This document shows positions 5,845 to 13,589 of a stretch of DNA of 43,713 nucleotides, one piece after another. The notes under the pieces were generated by a model. It searched no databases and was not told the origin of the DNA. It saw nothing but the letters and a program-made list of their open reading frames with translations. The DNA lies in IMG/VR virus record IMGVR_UViG_3300042922_000188, positions 1 to 43,713 of that record. The stretch is one strand, 5' to 3'. The position numbers and the translations under genes are program-made. The stretch is from a virus. The stretch's first letter is position 1. Every line of letters starts with the position of its first letter.

Positions 5845-6718
5845 GTTAGCAGACTACAGGCCTTCTACGGAGGTCGTGGAGCGTCGCGTGGCAGAAATCG
5901 AAGATGGGTATACCCGCCTCGCAAATGCCTTGTATGAGGAGCTTATCGGCGCAGATTTGACGAAGAATCAGAGCAAGGTCGCTCATGCTATCTGCCGGAA
6001 AACATACGGCTTCGGCAAGAAAATGGATCGCATTTCTGATAGCCAGTTAGCGCAACTCACCAGGCTACCGAGACAGAAAGTTAACAAGGCCAAAAATGAC
6101 CTGATCGCCATGAAGGTAATCATCCGCGAAGGCTCTCAAATTGGGCCAAATAAGAGCATCGATGAGTGGCAAATTGAAGGGGGTCACTACTCTGATGTCA
6201 ATACCACTGCATTGGTGACAAAAGGTGTCACCAAAACGGTGACTAGCCTGTCACCAAAACAGAGTCACACAAAAGAAACTATTCAAAAGAAAGAAATAAA
6301 CATTACCCAAACCCACGATGCGGGTTTGGTTGCTGATGATAAATCTCAAACACCAACAGAACAAAAACCGCCTCGCACCAGAAAGCCAAAAACATCGACA
6401 GCACTACCGGCCTTCGACCGTGAACGACTCAAGCAAACATGGAACACCAAAGCTAAGGCGCTGGGGCTTCCAACACTGCTGAGCGTCACGACCTCTGTCG
6501 AGAAAGGTTTATCCCGTCTGTGGGCATCGTACATCAAGCAGTGCAAGGAGTTGGGCAAAGAGCCTCGCGACGTGGACACGTTCATCAACGGATACATCGA
6601 ATTTGGCTACCAGCCTACTGAATGGGCTTGTGGTGCTAACCCGTCCGGCAAGAAGTACGGCATTGATACCGCGCTTCGACAGGAGAAGATTGATCAGATT
6701 CTGGCGCAGGAGGACTGA
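5831..6718 (+). CDS. O: Replication initiator, O-type (P22 gp18-like)
   Basis: A 295-residue protein. GTG 5831 is the start, preceded by GGGGGTG. Residues 1-120 form the phage O N-terminal DNA-binding domain (GYTRLANALYEELIGADLTKNQ, ICRKTYGFGKKMDRIS, QLTRLPRQKVNKAKNDL). The middle, residues about 125-185, is low-complexity and is encoded by the origin iterons. The C-terminal domain should recruit the helicase encoded next. O binds its iterons as dimers and opens the origin. It overlaps the small gene before it and the helicase after it (TGATG). Confidence 0.9.
   Translation: MGVVKLADYRPSTEVVERRVAEIEDGYTRLANALYEELIGADLTKNQSKVAHAICRKTYGFGKKMDRISDSQLAQLTRLPRQKVNKAKNDLIAMKVIIREGSQIGPNKSIDEWQIEGGHYSDVNTTALVTKGVTKTVTSLSPKQSHTKETIQKKEINITQTHDAGLVADDKSQTPTEQKPPRTRKPKTSTALPAFDRERLKQTWNTKAKALGLPTLLSVTTSVEKGLSRLWASYIKQCKELGKEPRDVDTFINGYIEFGYQPTEWACGANPSGKKYGIDTALRQEKIDQILAQED
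6214..6310 (+). other. Phage replication origin inside O: iterons and A-rich region
   Basis: Two adjacent repeats: GGTGACA-5-TGTCACC then AAAAC (6214-6237), and GGTGAC-6-GTCACC then AAAAC (6238-6260), followed by a half site GAGTCAC (6262-6268). Each is an inverted repeat, so each could bind an O dimer. TGTCACCAAAAC is repeated exactly 24 bases apart. An A-rich purine strand follows (6269-6310), like the melting region of the lambda origin. The sequence is translated as part of O. Confidence 0.8.
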
Positions 6719-8058
6719 TGGAAAGTTACGATTTCGAATATCAGTTAGTCGGCTCGATGCTTGTCAAAGGCGATCACATCGACTGCCGCGAGATTGCCGG
6801 GAAGCTGCCTGAAGAAGCGTTTGAAAACTTCCACCTTCGCAACATGTATCACGCGATCGTGACGCTGCTGAACAAAGCCGAGCCGGTAGATATGTTCACC
6901 GTGCAGGAGGCCGTGCCGACAGTCACTAAAGACATGGTGATTGAGGTTGGGGCCAAGTGCGTAACGGCTGCAAACATCCGTGGCTGGGCTAAGCGAGTCA
7001 GGCAATGCTGGATGCTTCGCAGAGGTGAGCAGGAGTTAAAGCGAGCCGCTTCCATTCTGGCATCTGCCGGTACACACGACCTGAACGAGCGCATAACCGA
7101 AGTATCTTCAATCATCGGCAGGCTTCAGTTCGAAACGAATGACAAGTTGCCCCGCCGCATTGGCGACATGCTCGAAGACTACATGGAAGTCCTGGAGAAG
7201 CGTATGCAGGGGTCTGAGTCTGGCATGTACCTGAAAACGGGGATCGAGCCGATGGATGATGCTTACGGCGGATTTGACCGTACAGACCTGATTATCATTG
7301 CCGGCCGTCCCGGTATGGGTAAAACAGAACTGGCTATAAACATCGCCAACTCAATCGGCAGACAGAAAGGCAAAGGGCTGTTCATCTCAATGGAAATGTC
7401 AGACATGCAGGTGGTGGAACGTCATGCAGCTGACAGGGCTGGGCTGGCTATCGGTGCGCTGAGAAACCCGCTGGATATGATTCAGGAGCAGTACACCCGA
7501 CTTACTGCGGCAATAGGCTCGCTGATGAGTGAGGAAAACTATGTCATTGACGGATCATTCACCGCTGATGAGTGCATTGGTCATGCGGAACGACTGAACA
7601 TGGACGGCGGGCTGAGTTTCCTTGCCATTGATTACCTCGGGCTAATTGAAAAGTCATCCAGCATGCCAGAACACCAGGCGATTGCAGAGATAACCAGGAA
7701 GTTAAAGCAGTTCTGTCTGCGGAACAAAGTCCCTGTAATTCTTCTGTCACAGCTAAACCGTGGGCCAGAAGGACGGCAGGACAAACGACCAACCATGGCA
7801 GACCTTGCCAAGTCAGGCTCTGTAGAGCAGGACGCCGACGTAATTATATTCCCGTACCGCGATGAAGTTTACAACGACAGCAGCCCCATGAAAGGCATAG
7901 CTGAAATCATCGTTGGCAAATATCGCTCAGGTCAGCCACAGACGTTTTATATGGGGTGGCGAAACGGGCACTTCGTAAATATCGATCAGCATGAAGCAGC
8001 CAGAACTGCCGCCGGAAATGAGCGAGAGGCGTCGAAGACAAGCAACTGGAGAGGATAA
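6718..8058 (+). CDS. Replicative DNA helicase, DnaB family (P22 gp12-like)
   Basis: A 446-residue protein. An N-terminal DnaB domain (residues 1-130) is followed by a RecA-like motor domain. Walker A is GRPGMGKT at 196-203; Walker B is FLAIDYLG near residue 300; LSQLNRGPEGRQDKRP and then LAKSGSVEQDAD match DnaB motifs 3 and 4. It replaces lambda P, which instead captures host DnaB. The phage should therefore load its own hexameric helicase through O, as P22 does. It starts within the stop of O. Confidence 0.93.
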   Translation: MESYDFEYQLVGSMLVKGDHIDCREIAGKLPEEAFENFHLRNMYHAIVTLLNKAEPVDMFTVQEAVPTVTKDMVIEVGAKCVTAANIRGWAKRVRQCWMLRRGEQELKRAASILASAGTHDLNERITEVSSIIGRLQFETNDKLPRRIGDMLEDYMEVLEKRMQGSESGMYLKTGIEPMDDAYGGFDRTDLIIIAGRPGMGKTELAINIANSIGRQKGKGLFISMEMSDMQVVERHAADRAGLAIGALRNPLDMIQEQYTRLTAAIGSLMSEENYVIDGSFTADECIGHAERLNMDGGLSFLAIDYLGLIEKSSSMPEHQAIAEITRKLKQFCLRNKVPVILLSQLNRGPEGRQDKRPTMADLAKSGSVEQDADVIIFPYRDEVYNDSSPMKGIAEIIVGKYRSGQPQTFYMGWRNGHFVNIDQHEAARTAAGNEREASKTSNWRG

Positions 8059-8364
8059 ATGGAAACCAAAGAAGCACTAAACACCCGCCAGAATATTGAA
8101 ACCGAATACCCCGAATTCCCCGAAACCATCCTCCACGCCGAACTATGCCGCGCAATGGCCCGTATCGAAGGCCGCAGCATCAAGCAGGCACTGAAAGCAT
8201 ACGCACTAGCTCGCCTCCCGAAGATTGAGAGCAAGCCTCTGCGTGGCGCACTGGAGCAGATGGCATCGAGCATGTTCCCGGAAACAGAAATCGCCCGTAT
8301 CCGCTCCTGCGTAGGCCGCATGGAGTCAGCACTGGTCAAAACATTTGGAGTGAAAAGAGCATGA
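8059..8364 (+). CDS. Hypothetical protein after the helicase
   Basis: A 101-residue, basic, helical protein. It follows the helicase stop directly and overlaps the next gene by four bases (ATGA). Repeated R and A residues in the middle suggest a nucleic-acid contact, but there is no motif I recognise. Conserved-looking small frames in this place occur in P22-like phages. Its function is not known. Confidence 0.7.
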   Translation: METKEALNTRQNIETEYPEFPETILHAELCRAMARIEGRSIKQALKAYALARLPKIESKPLRGALEQMASSMFPETEIARIRSCVGRMESALVKTFGVKRA

Positions 8365-8906
8365 GCAGAGAAAAATTTGAAGCGTGGTTTAAATCCAGCT
8401 TTCACCCTGACATAACCGGGCCTTACGTGAAGGACCAGTTATTTTTCGCATGGCAAGCCGCCATCGCATCAATGCAATCAGAGCGCGATCAGCTGGCAGC
8501 ACAACTAAAGCAAAGTCAGATTGATGCTGAATGTTACAAGCGAGGAATGGATGCAAGCAATAAGCTGCTTGCGGATGTGGTGGCGGACAATGCGGCGCTG
8601 AAGCTGAAAAGCCGAGAGGTTCTCAAGGAGGCCGCTTATGTCTATTCGCATTACAACAGCATGGTCGAGCACTTGGATGGTGAATCAGTTGATGGGCAAA
8701 CTCTTCATGAACTCCAAGAGTTGATCGAAGAAAAAACCCCCGCCACGGATCGCTTCCTCGCCGAGCAGCAATCAATCGGTATTCAGAAAGCGGCGGCCAG
8801 TGGCTTGTTCAGCAACTGGGTTAATCAATCACTCATCAGCTTTGCGATTACTGTTCGTGATGGTGATGACTTCGCCGCCCAGCTGCGCAACGAGGTGAAG
8901 GTATGA
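8361..8906 (+). CDS. Ea22/Ead-like accessory protein
   Basis: A 181-residue protein. The start MSREKFEAWFKSSF and then FFAWQAAIASMQSERDQLAAQLKQ is common to a modular set of phage early proteins. A WQAA segment is followed by a coiled coil and then variable parts. A coiled coil spans about residues 35-85. Function is unknown. It overlaps both neighbours by a few bases, so it is translated in a coupled set. Confidence 0.7.
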   Translation: MSREKFEAWFKSSFHPDITGPYVKDQLFFAWQAAIASMQSERDQLAAQLKQSQIDAECYKRGMDASNKLLADVVADNAALKLKSREVLKEAAYVYSHYNSMVEHLDGESVDGQTLHELQELIEEKTPATDRFLAEQQSIGIQKAAASGLFSNWVNQSLISFAITVRDGDDFAAQLRNEVKV

Positions 8907-9160
8907 GCAATCCAATCAGTGTGATGTTGTCGCCATTCAGTAACCGCATTTTCTGCGGTCGCTCTCAAGCCGTAAAAGGCCTTGCTGACGGAGTAAGAAA
9001 GATTGTCGGCGATAAATTTGATGTTACCGATGATGCCTGCCATGCAGTGGCCTTTCATCTGATGAAAGCCGAAGAAACAGTGGTTTATGAGCTTCCCGAT
9101 GGGAAAGAGCTGCATCTTTCAGTTTCAGTAAAAGACTCCCTGGAGGCCACCCATGACTAA
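8903..9160 (+). CDS. Hypothetical early protein
   Basis: An 85-residue protein with no membrane part. It begins MSNPISVMLSPFSNRIF and carries a likely beta hairpin near its end (VVYELPDGKELHLSVSV). It is coupled by overlap to the genes on both sides. The family is not recognised. Confidence 0.65.
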   Translation: MSNPISVMLSPFSNRIFCGRSQAVKGLADGVRKIVGDKFDVTDDACHAVAFHLMKAEETVVYELPDGKELHLSVSVKDSLEATHD

Positions 9161-9545
9161 CACCAACGAACTGACGGCGAAGGCTGAGAGCACAATCGGC
9201 ATTCTTGAAAACATCGCTGGCTATGAGCCAGACGACATTGATGGCGACACGGTAGAGCTTCGCTTCGAGGATGAGCGCGGTTGCGATACTGGTTGTGATG
9301 TTAGCCTGGTTGAGCAATGCCAAAATGCTGCTGATGTAATCCGGGCGCTGACAGAGGCGCTGGAAGCCGCAGATAAGCGCATAGCCTCGCTTGAGGCCAG
9401 AACGCTCACCGTGAAGCTGCCTGATTATGTCGATGGTCACACGCTTGGTTATGGCGAAGTTAACCACATGATTGACCTGTGCGCTGACGCCATAGAAAAG
9501 GCGTGTCACCGGGATGGCATCAAATTGCAGATAGAGGGGGAGTGA
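9153..9545 (+). CDS. Ea22-like modular early protein
   Basis: A 130-residue acidic protein. The middle has VIRALTEALEAADKRIASLEA, the coiled-coil hallmark of Ea22-type proteins. It is followed by the conserved tail TLTVKLPDYVDGHTLGYGEV, which recurs fused to different N-termini in phages. Function is unknown. It overlaps the previous gene by eight bases. Confidence 0.7.
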   Translation: MTNTNELTAKAESTIGILENIAGYEPDDIDGDTVELRFEDERGCDTGCDVSLVEQCQNAADVIRALTEALEAADKRIASLEARTLTVKLPDYVDGHTLGYGEVNHMIDLCADAIEKACHRDGIKLQIEGE

Positions 9546-9547
9546 AT

Positions 9548-9748
9548 ATGGCCGACACAACAGCAGAATGGAGTTTGTCACTCGATACTGAGTGCCCTCA
9601 GTGTAAGCACTGCCTCGACTTGCGTCATGAGCTGGTTGATAACGCGTCACCAATAGAGGCTTGCGAAACAGGCACGGTGGCAACACGTAATTACGAAACG
9701 GCATGCCCGGAATGCGGTCATGAATTTACCTGCGAATTTGTTTACTGA
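9548..9748 (+). CDS. Small zinc-ribbon protein
   Basis: A 66-residue protein. ATG 9548, two bases after the previous stop, is preferred over an earlier in-frame start. CPQCKHC near residue 16 and CPECGHEFTC near the end could bind one zinc as a ribbon. A short acidic linker lies between. Such proteins are common in phage early regions, but the target (DNA, RNA or protein) is unknown. Confidence 0.65.
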   Translation: MADTTAEWSLSLDTECPQCKHCLDLRHELVDNASPIEACETGTVATRNYETACPECGHEFTCEFVY

Positions 9749-9758
9749 GGAATAAGCC

Positions 9759-10808
9759 ATGACACAACTGAGCAGAGAAAGGCTGGAAGAAATCCGCGAT
9801 TACGACACCTGCGTAACGCTGGAGGAGTCAGCAGAAATGGCCCGCCGCCTGCTTGCGGTCGAAGGGCAAGAGCCGGTGGCTTATATGTACCCCGGTGATG
9901 CAACAGAATGTAGAAGCGTTGCACTGGCAGAGGATTTGGATGATGAGCAAAAGGCAGCTTGCATCCAACTCTACGCCGCCCCGCAGCCCGCACCAGTAGC
10001 GCAGCCTATTGGCATTACCGACAAAAGTGAAATCGAGTGCCTGAAGCGCGGAGAAATGGCAAATGTTATGCCGCCCGATTACAAAGGGGTTGACGCTGGT
10101 GATGAGGTGTATTTGTACGACGCACCAGTAGCGCAGCCGGAATTGACAGTGTGGTATGGGTCAATGCCGGAAACGAACGGCAAGGCTAACTGGACGGCGA
10201 TTCTGCACCGCAAAGAGGAATGCCTTTCCACTGGTATCACTATCGACCGCTCTGAGTATCCGGAGCGTGTGAGATATGAAGCTGACCGCGTGCGCCACAT
10301 TATTGGTGAGCTGAAAGAGGAGCCGGACATCCTGGCGTATGACGCTGATGCACACAGTGGATATGTGCCACCCGCAGCGCAGCCAGTGCAGGTGCCGCCT
10401 GAGAAGCCGCATACCGATGGCCTCCTGGCCGATGGCTGGAACGCCTGCCGCGCCGCCATGCTCCAACAGTCAAGCGGGGCTTTACAGTTGCCTGAAGGTT
10501 ACGTGTTGGTTCCGGTTGAGCCGACTCCAAAGCAATGGGCGGCTGGAGTTAAAGCGATGGAAACTGGCATTGACAAAGCAACGCTGGCGTATCGCGCCAT
10601 GCTCGCCGCCGCCCCACAGGAGCCAACCAAATGCTGGTGTCACACCTGCCGCCCCGTGACGATGACCGATATGCGCTTTGTTGTTTGCCCTGAATGCGGC
10701 AATAAGCGCTGCCCTCACGCCAATGACCACAGGCATGCTTGTAGTGGCAGTAATAAGCCAGGCCAGGAAGGCAGTGCGTATCCAGAGAAGCAGGAGCCAA
10801 CCAAATGA
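9759..10808 (+). CDS. Long Ea22-like mosaic protein with C-terminal zinc ribbon
   Basis: A 349-residue protein. It starts MTQLSRERLEEIRDY, a common start of phage accessory proteins. It carries three Ala/Pro/Val/Gln-rich linkers (APQPAPVAQP near residue 75, APVAQP near 123 and PPAAQPVQVPPE near 207) that separate four domains, as expected of a gene built by domain exchange. The segment YVLVPVEPT ... AYRAMLAAAP near residues 245-290 is typical of these families. The tail has CWCHTC, CPECGNKRCPH and HAC, a likely zinc ribbon. Its role is unknown. Confidence 0.75.
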   Translation: MTQLSRERLEEIRDYDTCVTLEESAEMARRLLAVEGQEPVAYMYPGDATECRSVALAEDLDDEQKAACIQLYAAPQPAPVAQPIGITDKSEIECLKRGEMANVMPPDYKGVDAGDEVYLYDAPVAQPELTVWYGSMPETNGKANWTAILHRKEECLSTGITIDRSEYPERVRYEADRVRHIIGELKEEPDILAYDADAHSGYVPPAAQPVQVPPEKPHTDGLLADGWNACRAAMLQQSSGALQLPEGYVLVPVEPTPKQWAAGVKAMETGIDKATLAYRAMLAAAPQEPTKCWCHTCRPVTMTDMRFVVCPECGNKRCPHANDHRHACSGSNKPGQEGSAYPEKQEPTK

Positions 10809-11008
10809 AAAAGACATTTCACATGGGTGCCGCAATGGACGCATTCGAATCGCTAAAAGGTGAGTTAATTTCCAAACATGTCGAAAACGCTCACCTTGGG
10901 GCTATGGGTGCTACGACGGTCGAGATATGGACGTCGAAAGACGGCGCAACTCTGCGCTATGAAATGTCTAACGGCGGATGCTCGCTGATTGTGGAGCCAG
11001 GCAAATGA
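10805..11008 (+). CDS. Hypothetical early protein
   Basis: A 67-residue protein starting MKKTFHMGAAMDAFESL, coupled by ATGA overlap to the gene before and to a tiny membrane gene after. The second half looks beta-rich (TTVEIWTSKDGATLRYEM). No domain is recognised. Confidence 0.6.
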   Translation: MKKTFHMGAAMDAFESLKGELISKHVENAHLGAMGATTVEIWTSKDGATLRYEMSNGGCSLIVEPGK

Positions 11009-11079
11009 CCTCAATCCTCTACGCAGCAGCAGTTATCGCGGTGTTCTGGCTGGCATGGAAAAACGGGGAGGTGGTGTGA
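11005..11079 (+). CDS. Tiny membrane protein, 24 aa
   Basis: A 25-codon frame whose product is mainly one hydrophobic helix (SILYAAAVIAVFWLAW) with a charged end. Its ATG overlaps the previous stop and its TGA overlaps the next ATG (TGATG), so it fits exactly into the chain of coupled genes. Too small for family assignment. Confidence 0.5.
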   Translation: MTSILYAAAVIAVFWLAWKNGEVV

Positions 11080-11276
11080 TGGATAAGTGCACAGGAGTCA
11101 TGGGGTATTTATTGGGGCATTCGTTCCAAAAAGCAATAACAAAAGGCGCTCCTGCGGTATCTCTTCGTTCAATAGAGGGGTCTGCGAGCATGCTGCTGGA
11201 AATGGTTGAAAAGGCCAGGCCGCAAACCTATCACGGAATTTATTGCAAGCGCTGCGGGAAGGTGATCAATGCCTAG
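11079..11276 (+). CDS. Hypothetical protein with C-terminal CxxC
   Basis: A 65-residue protein. ATG 11079, within TGATG, is chosen over an earlier in-frame start. The product begins MDKCTGVMGYLLGHSFQ and ends YHGIYCKRCGKVINA, with a single CxxC knuckle. The family is not known to me. The overlap with neighbours supports it. Confidence 0.6.
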   Translation: MDKCTGVMGYLLGHSFQKAITKGAPAVSLRSIEGSASMLLEMVEKARPQTYHGIYCKRCGKVINA

Positions 11277-11337
11277 CCTAATCGCCTTACTCATCTCCGC
11301 GCTGCTCGCAGCCGATGCTATCAGAACGCTGATGTAA
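11269..11337 (+). CDS. Tiny membrane protein, 22 aa
   Basis: The 22-residue product is one hydrophobic helix (LIALLISALLAADAI). It overlaps the previous gene by eight bases and has GGAAGG upstream. It is the last gene before an AT-rich gap of about 135 bases that seems to mark an insertion border. Confidence 0.45.
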   Translation: MPSLIALLISALLAADAIRTLM

Positions 11338-11473
11338 GTAATTCTGAAGAAGGGCGTAGTATTTACCCTTTATTTCAAATAGTTGATACTTAAGAAAAAC
11401 TATAAATTATTCTTGTTGTTTAAAAGTAGTGACAGGCCTATGCTCCACTTCCAAGTCACGAAGAGATTGCTCA

Positions 11474-11770
11474 GTGAAAAAACAAGAGTATCTACTATGC
11501 CCCTTCTGCAAAAAATTACCTCAGCTAGATGAAAGTGTTCCGCCCTCTGAAGAAGATAATTACCTACAAAACAAGAAAGTCTACTCAGTTAGATGCGTAA
11601 CTACTGAATGCCCGGCAGCAGCTGTAACAATTACGGATATGAGCTGGAACCGCAAGGCCTTTTCAAAGCCTATGTTACGCGAAGAGATTCTTAAAACTTT
11701 AAAAACCGAAGGCGATCTGCGCTATGAGGAAAAGCGACGCGCTTTTGCCCTGTATGCGATGAGCAATTAA
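11474..11770 (+). CDS. Lar-like small zinc protein (possible restriction alleviation)
   Basis: A 98-residue protein. GTG 11474 with AAGAGA upstream is favoured over a GTG at 11429. The N-terminal CPFC near residue 10, a C-x5-C pair near residues 43-49 (CVTTEC) and then SWNRKAF give the order seen in Lar-type proteins (CPFCG ... C..C ... WN.R). Lar of Rac protects DNA from type I restriction. The C-terminal third is helical and unlike Lar. The gene is AT-richer than its neighbours and stands apart from the overlapping gene chain, so it is probably a moron. The Lar call is tentative. Confidence 0.55.
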   Translation: MKKQEYLLCPFCKKLPQLDESVPPSEEDNYLQNKKVYSVRCVTTECPAAAVTITDMSWNRKAFSKPMLREEILKTLKTEGDLRYEEKRRAFALYAMSN

Positions 11771-11803
11771 GGTTTTAAGTAAGGAATATTGTTGCGTGAC
11801 GTT

Positions 11804-11832
11804 TTGATAATTATCTGCTGATAAGTCATAAT
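11804..11832 (+). promoter_or_regulatory. Candidate sigma-70 promoter before the nin genes
   Basis: TTGATA (11804-11809), 17 bases, CATAAT (11827-11832). This is a good match in the gap after the Lar-like gene. It is followed by a stem-loop CTGGAG...CTCCAG near 11840-11861. It could express the nin genes independently of pR. Confidence 0.5.
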
Positions 11833-11890
11833 ATCAGGGCTGGAGCCTGAACAACTCCAGCACCTGGTTATCGCGCCAAATGGGGACATT

Positions 11891-11989
11891 ATGGCGCACA
11901 CACAATCTGAACGTTTCACTCTGTCACAGATGCTGAAAAGCACCTGCGATTTTCTGCATTCTGCGTTACCTCCCGGAGGTGGCGTATGA
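11891..11989 (+). CDS. Small hypothetical protein before NinB, 32 aa
   Basis: A 33-codon frame ending ALPPGGGV, whose stop overlaps the NinB start (ATGA). The coding DNA at its end (CCCGGAGGTGGC) also provides the ribosome site for NinB. A short coupled leader gene is plausible; no function is known. Confidence 0.45.
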   Translation: MAHTQSERFTLSQMLKSTCDFLHSALPPGGGV

Positions 11990-12441
11990 ACTTCCCTAAG
12001 GATGGCATCCGCCTCCACATCACGAACTTTGACGCCATCGGTCAGCAGCTTAAACCGATGCTTGAGTCCGGCGACTGCTACCGCCTGGTCATTAAGCCAT
12101 GGCGTGAGACTCGCAGCCTGTCTCAAAATTCTATGGCCCACGCGTGGTTTGCCGTCATCAGCGAATATCTCATGAAGCGAGGTAAGTCATTCGCTACGCC
12201 TGAGTGGGTGAAGGACGCACTGAAGCACACCTATCTCGGCTATGAAACCACTGAGCGCGTAGACGTGGTTACTGGGGAGGTTACATCCGTTCAGTCACTG
12301 CGCCATACCTCGAAGCTGGAAACCGGCGAGATGCACATCTTCCTGTGCAAAGTCGAAGCATGGGCGATGAACATCGGCTGCCACCTGCCGATCCCAGATA
12401 GCAGTGAGTTCCAGTCACTGCGCGATAAGCAGGAGGCATGA
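11986..12441 (+). CDS. ninB: Recombination protein NinB / YbcN
   Basis: A 151-residue protein, the length of YbcN of prophage DLP12. The RSLSQNSMAHAWF segment (residues 44-56) corresponds to the R-S-L-x-Q-N core of the NinB family. NinB binds single-stranded DNA and acts with other recombination functions of lambda; YbcN has been reported as a base-flipping DNA-binding protein. GGAGG lies upstream. It begins the nin-type cluster ninB-ninE-ybcO-rusA and overlaps ninE at TGATG. Confidence 0.85.
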   Translation: MNFPKDGIRLHITNFDAIGQQLKPMLESGDCYRLVIKPWRETRSLSQNSMAHAWFAVISEYLMKRGKSFATPEWVKDALKHTYLGYETTERVDVVTGEVTSVQSLRHTSKLETGEMHIFLCKVEAWAMNIGCHLPIPDSSEFQSLRDKQEA

Positions 12442-12608
12442 TGACAACTCTCGCTAAAGTCATGGAGCGCGGCATCTTCCGCGTACCTTTTCGCCGCAAG
12501 CGCAAGCAGGCTATCAACCCATCCGAAATTGTCACTTTCAACTATACGGCTCACCTGGCTGATGTCATGTGGCTGCGCCGTGCTGCCCGGAGAAAAGCAA
12601 ATGGCTGA
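12441..12608 (+). CDS. ninE: NinE-like protein
   Basis: A 55-residue basic protein. Residues 27-48 include SEIVTFNYTAHLADVMWLR, nearly the same as the C-terminal part of lambda NinE (VKTFNYTAHLWDIRWLR). The N-terminal cysteine motif of lambda NinE is missing, so this is a shorter variant. Start 12441 has AGGAGG at a good distance (ATG 12438 is in frame but too close). It overlaps ybcO by eight bases. Its function is unknown. Confidence 0.8.
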   Translation: MTTLAKVMERGIFRVPFRRKRKQAINPSEIVTFNYTAHLADVMWLRRAARRKANG

Positions 12609-12891
12609 TTTACGCAAAGCTGCTCGCGGTCGTGAGTGCCAGGTAAGAATTCCAGGAGTTTGTAACGGGAACGCAGAAACCTCAGTGCTGGCCCATATTC
12701 GCCTCGCCGGATTGTGCGGTACCGGCATCAAGCCGCCTGACCTGATCGCCGCCATCGCGTGTAGCAGCTGTCACGATGAGATCGACCGCCGCACCCATCT
12801 GGTCGATGCGGAATATGCAAAAGAGTGTGCACTGGAAGGCATGGCGCGCACACAGGTTATCTGGCTGAAAGAAGGGAAGGTGAAGGCATGA
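12601..12891 (+). CDS. ybcO: YbcO-type putative nuclease (DUF1364)
   Basis: A 96-residue protein, the same length as YbcO of E. coli DLP12 and near-identical to it as I recall. It has the DUF1364 layout: [13 protein letters not shown], then VLAHIRLAG, then [13 protein letters not shown]. The C...C and H...CxxCH residues form an HNH-like metal site. YbcO has been described as a metal-dependent nuclease-like fold and is always beside recombination genes. It is coupled by ATGA to rusA. Confidence 0.9.
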   Translation: MADLRKAARGRECQVRIPGVCNGNAETSVLAHIRLAGLCGTGIKPPDLIAAIACSSCHDEIDRRTHLVDAEYAKECALEGMARTQVIWLKEGKVKA

Positions 12892-13250
12892 ATACATATC
12901 GAATTAGCCTGGCCTGGCCGCCGAGCAACAATCGTTACTACCGCCATAATCGTGGCAGAACCCATATCAGCACAGAGGGGAAGGCCTATCGCGATTTGGT
13001 GGCCGAAGTCATCAAGGCAGAGATGCTCGACATTGGTGTGACGTGCCCGCTGAAAGTTCGTATTGAGTGCCACATGCCTGATCGCCGCCGCCGTGACCTG
13101 GACAACCTGCAAAAGGCAGCATTCGACGCGCTGACTAAGGCCGGTTTCTGGGCGGACGATTCGCAGGTAGTCGATTACCGGGTCGTGAAGATGCCGGTCG
13201 TTAAAGGTGGACGGCTTGAATTGACCATAACCGAGATGGAGGCTGCATGA
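12888..13250 (+). CDS. rusA: Holliday junction resolvase RusA
   Basis: A 120-residue protein, exactly the length of DLP12 RusA. The catalytic residues Asp70, Asp72 and Asp91 and Lys76 are all at their canonical positions (DRRRRDLDN at 65-73, FWADDS at 87-92). It cuts Holliday junctions as a dimer and should resolve recombination intermediates before packaging. It sits in a coupled gene chain between ybcO and a small hypothetical gene. The enzyme should be active. Confidence 0.95.
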   Translation: MNTYRISLAWPPSNNRYYRHNRGRTHISTEGKAYRDLVAEVIKAEMLDIGVTCPLKVRIECHMPDRRRRDLDNLQKAAFDALTKAGFWADDSQVVDYRVVKMPVVKGGRLELTITEMEAA

Positions 13251-13444
13251 AAATATTCACTCCAGTAGAGGCCAGGTGCTTTGTTGCAAGCACGTGGTTC
13301 AACACAACGGGCTTATCTAAAAGCGAAAAGCTTTTCGCTAAGGCAAAAGAGGTAGTGAGTGGCGATCGTGCAGAAATTATGTGTCAAACGGGCAATGCGA
13401 AATACAGACAGTCAGCATGGAAACCTAATCATGACCAGATCTGA
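13247..13444 (+). CDS. Hypothetical protein after rusA
   Basis: A 65-residue basic protein that begins inside the rusA stop (ATGA) and overlaps the next gene by 14 bases. It contains [18 protein letters not shown], which looks helical, and single Cys residues. No family is recognised. Confidence 0.6.
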   Translation: MKIFTPVEARCFVASTWFNTTGLSKSEKLFAKAKEVVSGDRAEIMCQTGNAKYRQSAWKPNHDQI

Positions 13445-13589
13445 CATCGAGCGCTATCAGCGTGACAGCCTTATCCGCGCCGGATTCAGCTTCCCTCGTC
13501 GCGGTGGAGACGACACAGCACAGCAGATCATCAGCAACAGTGAGCGCCGCAGGGCAAAGACGAAACAGAAGCAGGAGATGCCAGCATGA
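13431..13589 (+). CDS. Hypothetical basic protein
   Basis: A 52-residue protein. ATG 13431 is the probable start; the frame is open further upstream. It is rich in Arg, Lys and Gln (SERRRAKTKQKQ) and could bind RNA or DNA. It ends in the start of the Q gene (ATGA). No known family. Confidence 0.55.
   Translation: MTRSDIERYQRDSLIRAGFSFPRRGGDDTAQQIISNSERRRAKTKQKQEMPA

Noticed and set aside
9024-9704. 226-codon leftward frame in the early accessory region
   Set aside because: It crosses four well-coupled rightward genes and has no ribosome site; a shadow frame.
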